In this document: positions 31,308 through 36,845 of the stretch, one piece after another
Position numbering within the stretch: position 1 is the first letter of the stretch
How the letters are laid out: each line of letters begins with the position of its first letter
Source of the DNA: RGIG5579 sp045543495
GTDB lineage: Bacteria; Bacillota; Clostridia; Oscillospirales; SIG627
Assembly (NCBI GenBank): GCA_045543495.1
Contig: JAZQMO010000049.1
Coordinates: forward strand, 1 to 36,845
Length of the DNA: 36,845 bases
Direction of reading: 5' to 3'
Position numbers and translations under genes: made by a program
The notes under the pieces: model-generated
What the model saw: the letters and a program-made list of their open reading frames with translations, nothing else
Told to the model about the DNA's origin: nothing
Database searches by the model: none

Positions 31308-33101
31308 ATGCGGATTCCGGAAAGCTTTATTGAAGAAGTGGTGCTTCGTAATCCCTTGGAGGAGATCGTGGCCCAATACGCCACCTTGAAGCAGGCAGGC
31401 AGCAACAAGGTCTGCTGCTGTCCCTTCCACCACGAAAAGACCCCCTCCTTTACCCTGTATTCCAGCCCCAGCCATTACTACTGCTACGGCTGCGGTGCCG
31501 GAGGCGATGTGATCACCTTCGTTCGCCAGATGGAAAATTTGGATTACGTGGCGGCGGTGGAGTATCTGGCCAACCGTGCGGGGCTGACCATGCCCGTTTC
31601 CTCGGGGCCCGACAGCGGGGTCAACAAAAAGCGCTTTTACGAAATGAATGCCGAAGCCGCCCGCTTCTGGCATCAGACCCTTCTTTCCCCCGCAGGGCAG
31701 GTGGGGCTGAAATACCTCACCGACCGAGGACTGAACCTTCCCATGATCAAGCGCTTCGGTCTGGGCTATGCTCCCGACTCTTGGGATGCCCTCACCCTTC
31801 ACCTGAAGAAAAAGGGCTACAAGGAAGAGGAAATGCAGAAGGCCTTTTTAATGGGCATCAGTAAAAAATCAGGCAAGGCCTTTGATATCTTTCGTGGCAG
31901 AGCCATGTTCCCCATTATTGATGTATCGGGCAACGTGGTGGCCTTCAGCGGCAGGCAGGTGGCCCCCATGAAGGAGGGCGACCGCAAGTATGTCAACACC
32001 AACGATACCCCCGTGTTCAAAAAGAGCCGCACGGTATTTGCCCTAAACATTGCCAAAAACAGCCCCCAAAAGGAGATCATTCTCTGTGAGGGCAATATGG
32101 ATGCCGTATCCCTCCACGCCCACGGCGTTTCCAATGCGGTAGCCTCTCTCGGCACCGCTCTGACACAGGATCAATGCAGGCTTCTCTCCCGCTACGCCAA
32201 CTGTGTCACCGTTTGCTACGATTCGGACCGAGCCGGCAGAGAGGCCACGAAAAAGGCCATTCGTCTGCTGCAGGAAACCGGCCTTCGGGTGAAGGTGATG
32301 ACCTTGGAGGGCAAGCGGCACGACGGGGAAGAGATCAAGGATCCGGATGATTTTATCCGCACCTTCGGAAAGGGCGCCTTTGATAAGGCGGCAAGCGAGG
32401 CCAAGGGTGCCATTGAATACCTGTTTGCCGAGCTGCGCCGCGGCCACGAGGTGGACACCATGGATGGCAAAAACGCCTTCATTAAAGAGGCGGTCAAGCT
32501 TCTCTCCGAGGTGCCGAGCGATGTGGAAAAGGAATTGTTCATCGGCAGGATCGCCGAGGTTACGAGCGTGCCCTCCGAGGTGATCCGTCAGCAGACCCGA
32601 GCCCAAACGGGCAAATACCTCAAGCAAAAGCAAAAGGAAAACTTGGAGCGGGAGCTGAAAAAGGCCCAAGGTCTCGGCAACCGCATCAATCCCGATAAGG
32701 CAAAGTTCTTATCCACCGCCGCCAAGGAGGAAAACATTTTGGGGATCCTCCTTTTGCGGGGAGAATATTTAACGGATGCCAAGATAAGGCCGCAGATCAA
32801 GCCCGAGCATTTCAAATGCGAATTTTGTCGGCAAGGGATCGAGGCTATGCTCCGCCTGACCGAGGGCGGCGAGCCCTTCCAATTCAGCTCCCTCAATGAA
32901 TTCTTTTCTCCCGAGCAGATCGGAGAATTGGAGGGAATGAAGAGAAGGCGGGAGGAATTGGCAGGCAACTCCACCGATATTCTCTTGGAATTGATGGCAA
33001 GACTTGCCGATGAGCACAAAAAACAAGAAATCAAAAGCGAACCGCTGACCAACGATTGGCTGGAAAAACTGAAGGCGGAAAAGCAAAGGAAGGAATCATA
33101 A
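31308..33101 (+). CDS. dnaG: DNA primase
   Basis: A 597-residue primase that lays RNA primers at the replication fork. The zinc domain has the CHC2 pattern Cys38-x2-His41...Cys59-x2-Cys62 within CPFHHEKTPSF. The Toprim core shows EGNMDAVSL (Glu261 in the metal site) and YDSDRAGREA (Asp305, Asp307); the basic RNA polymerase-type segment FRGRAMFPIID (195-205) precedes it. The C-terminal ~150 residues match the helicase-binding domain. ATG 31308 follows AAGGAGG; an in-frame TTG at 31290 precedes that site and is rejected. It is one base from rpoD, the classical macromolecular synthesis operon without rpsU. Confidence 0.96.
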   Translation: MRIPESFIEEVVLRNPLEEIVAQYATLKQAGSNKVCCCPFHHEKTPSFTLYSSPSHYYCYGCGAGGDVITFVRQMENLDYVAAVEYLANRAGLTMPVSSGPDSGVNKKRFYEMNAEAARFWHQTLLSPAGQVGLKYLTDRGLNLPMIKRFGLGYAPDSWDALTLHLKKKGYKEEEMQKAFLMGISKKSGKAFDIFRGRAMFPIIDVSGNVVAFSGRQVAPMKEGDRKYVNTNDTPVFKKSRTVFALNIAKNSPQKEIILCEGNMDAVSLHAHGVSNAVASLGTALTQDQCRLLSRYANCVTVCYDSDRAGREATKKAIRLLQETGLRVKVMTLEGKRHDGEEIKDPDDFIRTFGKGAFDKAASEAKGAIEYLFAELRRGHEVDTMDGKNAFIKEAVKLLSEVPSDVEKELFIGRIAEVTSVPSEVIRQQTRAQTGKYLKQKQKENLERELKKAQGLGNRINPDKAKFLSTAAKEENILGILLLRGEYLTDAKIRPQIKPEHFKCEFCRQGIEAMLRLTEGGEPFQFSSLNEFFSPEQIGELEGMKRRREELAGNSTDILLELMARLADEHKKQEIKSEPLTNDWLEKLKAEKQRKES

Positions 33102-33102
33102 A

Positions 33103-34263
33103 ATGACGAAGAAAAAAGCAGAAGAAAAGAAGACCGAGGAATTGAGCCCCGAAATGAAATTGAAAAAGGCCTTTGACACCATTTTGGAAAAGGGCAAAAC
33201 AAAGGGCGCTCTTTCCAACTCCGAAATTATGGCTATGCTGGAGGATGTGGAATACGAATCCGATCAGTTGGAAAAGCTGTATGACCTGTTGGAGGCCACG
33301 GGTGTTGATATTTCTTCCTTTATGGACGCCCCCGATCTGGAGGAATTGAAGGCCGAGGAAGAGGTCGAGGCACTGGAAACCAGCCAGGATATGGAAAAAA
33401 TGCTTCAGGGCGAGGGTCTTGCGCTGGAAGACCACGTAAGAATGTACTTGAAGGAGATCGGTAAGGTTCCCCTGCTCTCCGGTGACGAGGAATTGGAGCT
33501 TGCCAAGGCGATGATCGAGGGCGAGAGTGACTATGTCCGTGAAAGTGCCAAGCAGAAGCTGGTGGAAGCAAACCTCCGTCTCGTGGTCAGCATTGCCAAG
33601 CGCTATGTGGGCAGAGGAATGTTCTTCCTGGATCTGATTCAGGAGGGTAATCTGGGTCTTATGAAGGCTGTGGAAAAATTTGATTACAACAAGGGCTTCA
33701 AATTCTCCACCTACGCCACCTGGTGGATCCGTCAGGCCATTACCCGTGCCATTGCCGATCAGGCAAGAACCATCCGTATCCCCGTACATATGGTGGAGAC
33801 CATCAACAAGGTGCTCCGTGTCTCCCGTCAGCTCCTGCAGGAATTGGGTCACGAGGCCAGTGCCGAGGAAATTGCCGAGGTCATGAACATTCCCGTGGAA
33901 AAGGTGCGTGAGACGATGAAGATCGCACAGGAGCCCGTTTCTCTGGAGACCCCCATCGGTGAAGAGGAGGACAGCCATCTGGGTGACTTTATTCCCGATG
34001 ACGATGCTCCCGCTCCTGCCGAGGCCGCAAGCTACGCTATGCTCCGTGAGCATCTGGATGAGGTTCTGCACACCCTGACCCCCCGTGAAATGCAGGTATT
34101 GAAGCTTCGCTTCGGCTTTGATGATGGCAGAAGCCGCACGCTGGAGGAGGTCGGTAAGGAATTCAACATCACCCGTGAAAGAATCCGTCAGATCGAGGCC
34201 AAGGCCCTGCGCAAATTGCGCCATCCCAGCCGTGCCAAAAAGCTGAAGGACTATCTGGATTAA
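33103..34263 (+). CDS. rpoD: Primary sigma factor (SigA/RpoD)
   Basis: A 386-residue housekeeping sigma factor. Region 1.1 is short and acidic/basic (1-80), as in Gram-positive SigA. Region 1.2 (EDHVRMYLKEIGKVPLLSGDEELELA, about 109-134), regions 2.1-2.4 (ANLRLVVSIAKRYVGRGMFFLDLIQEGNLGLMKAVEKFDYNKGFKFSTYATWWIRQAITRAIADQARTIRIP) and region 4.2 (LEEVGKEFNITRERIRQIEAKALRKLRHP) are complete, so it recognises TTGACA/TATAAT-type promoters, consistent with those listed here. The start ATG 33103 follows AAGGAAGG at the end of dnaG. No clear terminator hairpin follows; 34264-34360 is AT-rich without gene. Confidence 0.97.
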   Translation: MTKKKAEEKKTEELSPEMKLKKAFDTILEKGKTKGALSNSEIMAMLEDVEYESDQLEKLYDLLEATGVDISSFMDAPDLEELKAEEEVEALETSQDMEKMLQGEGLALEDHVRMYLKEIGKVPLLSGDEELELAKAMIEGESDYVRESAKQKLVEANLRLVVSIAKRYVGRGMFFLDLIQEGNLGLMKAVEKFDYNKGFKFSTYATWWIRQAITRAIADQARTIRIPVHMVETINKVLRVSRQLLQELGHEASAEEIAEVMNIPVEKVRETMKIAQEPVSLETPIGEEEDSHLGDFIPDDDAPAPAEAASYAMLREHLDEVLHTLTPREMQVLKLRFGFDDGRSRTLEEVGKEFNITRERIRQIEAKALRKLRHPSRAKKLKDYLD

Positions 34264-34361
34264 CCGTTCCTTCACATTTGCTTTACAAGATCCTTACAAT
34301 TTAAGCAAGTAATACAGTTTTGACCCCTTGTTTTTAGGGATAATGACGGGAGGCAATAAAC

Positions 34362-34390
34362 TTGACATTCCCCCCGTTTTCGTGTAAAAT
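34362..34390 (+). promoter_or_regulatory. Promoter of the coiled-coil solute-binding lipoprotein
   Basis: TTGACA (34362-34367), 17-base spacer, TAAAAT (34385-34390). A 6-bp hairpin GCCGCA-TCTTG-TGCGGC (34402-34418) lies in the leader before the ribosome binding site. Confidence 0.8.
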
Positions 34391-34441
34391 ATAGGTAATT
34401 GGCCGCATCTTGTGCGGCAGAAATACAAGGAGGAAGTTCCT

Positions 34442-36256
34442 ATGACCAAAAGACTGATCAGTCTTATGCTGGCAATGGTGATGCTGCTGAGCCTTTGCAT
34501 GACCGCTTGCTCTTCCGAAACCTCTTCGGAAACTGCTGAGGGCGAGGAGGGTGTCGCCGTAGAAACCCAGAGAAAAAATCTGGCTTTGACCATTTACGCC
34601 ATCACCGATGGTAAGACCACCGATGAGGGTCTTGCCATTGTAGAAGAAAAAATCAGCAATTACTGCGTGGCCAAGTACAAGACCGCCATTGATCTGCGCT
34701 TCTTCACCGAGGAGGAGTATCAGGCAGGGCTGAACGATATGTACGATAAGTTCGCCGCCAAGGAAGCTGAGCAGAAGAAGGCCGAGCAGGAGGCCGCCGC
34801 CATCGTGGCAAGCCAGAATGCTTACAAGGCTACCCTTTCCAAGGAAGAAAGACAGAAGTATGAGCAGGAGCTGCGCCTGAAGGCCAAGGAAGAGGCTGAG
34901 GCTGCCGAGCAGAAGAAGAAGGAAGAGGCTGAGCTCATCGAAGAAGGTAAGGACGTTGCCAAGGTAGAAGAGGTGCAGATGGATATCCTCTTCATCCCCA
35001 ATATGACCGAGTATTACAACAATGTTGATCAGGGTATGCTCCTTGACATCAAGAAGGAATTGGACGGAAACTTCAAGACCATTAAGGACTATGTGTTCCC
35101 CTCCTTCCTGACCGCCGCTACCGTTGACGGCAGCATTTACGGTATTCCCAACAACTACGGTATCGCAGGAAATGAGACCTACCTTTTGGTCAACACCGCT
35201 ATGGCTGAAAAGTACGGCGTGGATCTGACCAAGGTTCGTTCCATCACCGATCTGGAGCCCGCCTTTGCACAGGTTGTGGCAGGCGAAGCCGGTGTGACCC
35301 CCATCTACGGTGACTTTGATCCCGAGGGAGTATTCTTCCTGGACGGTATCGGCCTTTCCAAGGCTGCTTGCGTTTATATGGATACTTTGGTTGGCGGTAA
35401 GTTCAATACCGAGAATATGTATACCTCCATTAACCCCAAGGCTACCAACAGCCCCGAGATGGTGAAATACTTCCAGCTGAAGGCTGACTACAAGGCTGCC
35501 GGTTACATTTCCGAAACCAATCAGAACTTCTTTGCTTCCGCACAGAGCCTGACCTTTGAAGAGAAGGCCGAATGGGAAAAGAAGGGCTACACCGCTCTGA
35601 CCTACCGTGGCGCAGACTTCAATACCGAGGCTGCTCTGCAGAACGGTCTGTTCGGTCTCAGCAAGTACTGCAAGGAGCCCGAAAGAGCAATGGAAATCCT
35701 GAAGCTCATGTATACCGATCCCGATTTCCGCAACCTCCTCGCCTTTGGTGTTGAGGAAGTGAACTACATTGTCCGTGCCGATGCCGAGGCTGATAACATC
35801 ATCACCATTGTGGATGATTCCTATTCTATGGATTATTTCAAAGCAGGCAACTCCTTGATCGGCTATCTGCCCGACACCATGGATCCCAATTACATTGAGC
35901 AGAGCAAAGAGAAGAACCTGAACTCCTTTATGAACCCCACCTTGGGCTTCCGTTTCGATAAGGAAAATGAGGATGCCAAGAAGTGGTTCCAGGCTGCTGC
36001 CGAGTGGGATGCTTACTACGAACCCATCTATCAGCAGTTGAAGGCAGGCGATCCCAATTATTTGGCAGTTCTTGAGCAGGTTTACGGTGAGATCTATACC
36101 AACAACAGCGGTCTCTTCTCCGAGTGCTACAAGAACTTCTCCGCAAACTACAACTTCCGTACTACCTACGCTGCTTACCTGAAGGGTAAGATCACGGAAC
36201 TGGATAAGATCCTCCACTTTGAAAACGTGGTAGCACCTGTTGCTCCCGAAGCATAA
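34442..36256 (+). CDS. Solute-binding lipoprotein with long coiled-coil insertion
   Basis: A 604-residue lipoprotein: signal and lipobox MTAC (Cys23), a Ser/Thr/Glu linker, then an extracellular solute-binding fold. It opens with KNLALTIYAITDGKT and DLRFFTEEEYQAGLND (84-99), is then interrupted by ~78 residues of charged heptad-like sequence (100-178, many Glu, Lys, Ala and Gln), and resumes with MDILFIPNMTEYYNN, SIYGIPNNYG, ALTYRGADFN and EPERAMEILKLMYTDPDFRNLL, typical of Firmicute sugar-binding proteins. The insertion probably forms an antiparallel coiled coil projecting from the first lobe. ATG 34442 follows AAGGAGG. It stands alone with its own promoter and terminator; no permease genes are nearby, so it may serve an ABC permease encoded elsewhere or have another role. 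Confidence 0.85.
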   Translation: MTKRLISLMLAMVMLLSLCMTACSSETSSETAEGEEGVAVETQRKNLALTIYAITDGKTTDEGLAIVEEKISNYCVAKYKTAIDLRFFTEEEYQAGLNDMYDKFAAKEAEQKKAEQEAAAIVASQNAYKATLSKEERQKYEQELRLKAKEEAEAAEQKKKEEAELIEEGKDVAKVEEVQMDILFIPNMTEYYNNVDQGMLLDIKKELDGNFKTIKDYVFPSFLTAATVDGSIYGIPNNYGIAGNETYLLVNTAMAEKYGVDLTKVRSITDLEPAFAQVVAGEAGVTPIYGDFDPEGVFFLDGIGLSKAACVYMDTLVGGKFNTENMYTSINPKATNSPEMVKYFQLKADYKAAGYISETNQNFFASAQSLTFEEKAEWEKKGYTALTYRGADFNTEAALQNGLFGLSKYCKEPERAMEILKLMYTDPDFRNLLAFGVEEVNYIVRADAEADNIITIVDDSYSMDYFKAGNSLIGYLPDTMDPNYIEQSKEKNLNSFMNPTLGFRFDKENEDAKKWFQAAAEWDAYYEPIYQQLKAGDPNYLAVLEQVYGEIYTNNSGLFSECYKNFSANYNFRTTYAAYLKGKITELDKILHFENVVAPVAPEA

Positions 36257-36266
36257 ACAAAAACAT

Positions 36267-36298
36267 AAGCCGATGGACAAAAGTCCATCGGCTTTCTT
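36267..36298 (+). terminator. Terminator of the solute-binding lipoprotein gene
   Basis: AAGCCGATGGAC, AAAA loop, GTCCATCGGCTT (12-bp stem), then T-rich sequence, starting 11 bases after the stop codon. Confidence 0.88.
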
Positions 36299-36470
36299 TA
36301 TCCCCTTTGCCAAATCAAGAGGTAGGCTTTCTTTCGGAAAGCCTATTTTTTGTTTGCTCATGGGATGCCTTGGAGGGACTTTTGAAAAAGTCCCTCCAAA
36401 CCTCCTCAAAACGTTTCAGGTAAGGGAAAAGTAATGCTGCAACAGGAATTTGCTTTGTAAAAAATCCCCA

Positions 36471-36698
36471 CCAATCGGTAGGGGTCGGCGCCTCGACGAC
36501 CCGTGGAAGGTTGTCTATTTTGCAAAATAAATATCTGTTTGCCAAAATTTGAAATTTGCACCGATAGGTAGGGGCCGACGTCCCCGACGGCCCGAGGGAA
36601 ATAGTCTTTTTTGCAAAATAGATTTCTGTATTCAAAATTTGAAATTCATACCGATATGTAGGGACCGGCGTCCCCGACGGTCCACAAGACGAAGCAAA
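36471..36698 (+). repeat. Three tandem 90-bp repeats with compensated hairpins
   Basis: Units begin at 36471, 36561 and 36651, exactly 90 apart; the third is truncated. Each has CCGATAGGTAGGGG-like sequence and a hairpin stem: GGGTCG/CGACCC, GGGCCG/CGGCCC, GGACCG/CGGTCC. This is followed by a TTTTGCAAAATA segment and CAAAATTTGAAATT. The stem changes keep pairing, pointing to selection for structure. Confidence 0.85.
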
Positions 36699-36762
36699 AG
36701 AATCAACAACAAATAAATCCCTGTTGTATTCTTTTTTCTCCCTACCCAAAAGTTTTGGGGGG

Positions 36763-36792
36763 TGAGGGGGACTTTTTCAAAAGTCCCCCTCA
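36763..36792. repeat. Long hairpin at the right end of the MITE-like element
   Basis: TGAGGGGGACTTT and its complement around a short TTCA loop. It is followed at 36804-36827 by a second hairpin, TAGGCTTTCC-CAAA-GGAAAGCCTA. Both have counterparts at the left end. Confidence 0.8.
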
Positions 36793-36845
36793 TATAAAAC
36801 AAATAGGCTTTCCCAAAGGAAAGCCTACCTTAACTTATCACTTAT

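Larger units (their letters stand above)
36321..36828. mobile_element. MITE-like element with hairpin-built inverted ends
   Basis: The left end carries hairpin TAGGCTTTC/GAAAGCCTA (36323-36345) then GGAGGGACTTTTGAAAAAGTCC-type hairpin (36370-36399). The right end, read in reverse complement, has the same order: AGGTAGGCTTTCC...GGAAAGCC, then GAGGGGGACTTTT...CCCCTC, and both continue into CAAAAC.TTT. The ends are thus imperfect inverted repeats of roughly 90-105 bases around about 300 bases containing three 90-base tandem units. No coding frame that I trust lies inside. No target-site duplication was identified, so mobility is inferred from structure only. Confidence 0.6.

Noticed and set aside
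34334..36409. Minus-strand frame of 691 codons opposite the coiled-coil lipoprotein
   Set aside because: It covers the whole plus-strand gene and its promoter and terminator; composition and lack of start signal mark it as a shadow.
36471..36698. CRISPR array
   Set aside because: Only three units of 90 bases with similar, not unique, interiors; this is a tandem repeat, not repeat-spacer structure.

Overview
The window comes from a Gram-positive low-to-mid GC Firmicute, most likely an uncultured gut-type Clostridia member. The basis is the class III heat-shock operon ctsR-mcsA-mcsB-clpC with CtsR boxes, a dnaG-rpoD pair, strong AGGAGG-type ribosome binding sites, sigma-A promoters of the TTGACA/TATAAT type, several lipoproteins with Gram-positive style lipoboxes, a BspA-like leucine-rich protein and a heterodimeric ABC exporter. 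I saw no rRNA, tRNA or CRISPR array. Family assignments come from motifs read by eye; no database search was run.

Left part (1-10022): a solute-binding lipoprotein cut by the window edge, dut and an NhaC-type Na+/H+ antiporter lie on the minus strand. A divergent operon follows on the plus strand: a MarR-type regulator with a perfect promoter/palindrome arrangement and two half-transporter ABC genes, joined by ATGA start/stop overlaps. The two ABC halves have complementary consensus and degenerate ATP sites. A second coupled operon encodes a leucine-rich lipoprotein, a small cytosolic protein of unknown function and a secreted nuclease lipoprotein.

Accessory region 1 (10023-12900): three AT-rich genes of unknown function, each followed directly by a copy of the same GC-rich repeat in the same orientation. 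This cassette-like layout is one of the more unusual structures in the window.

Middle (12900-21430): a cytoplasmic glycoside hydrolase is divergent from an AraC regulator, followed by four tandem paralogous MFS transporters. The araC promoter has a perfect consensus and overlaps the start codon of the hydrolase. Then come a PlsC-like acyltransferase with a zinc ribbon extension (minus) and a DEDDh exonuclease (plus).

Accessory region 2 (23824-24758): a small Xre regulator divergent from a SLOG-fold protein. Three near-identical operators sit at exact 48-bp spacing between them, and an exact 34-bp terminator-hairpin repeat flanks the pair. It looks like a self-contained regulated module inserted between housekeeping genes.

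Right part (24780-36845): the complete ctsR-mcsA-mcsB-clpC operon (minus), trmB-rluA, a hairpin-rich intergenic stretch, dnaG-rpoD, and a solute-binding lipoprotein with a long coiled-coil insertion. The window ends in a roughly 0.5-kb MITE-like element with imperfect inverted ends made of hairpins and three 90-bp tandem repeats whose stem changes are compensated.
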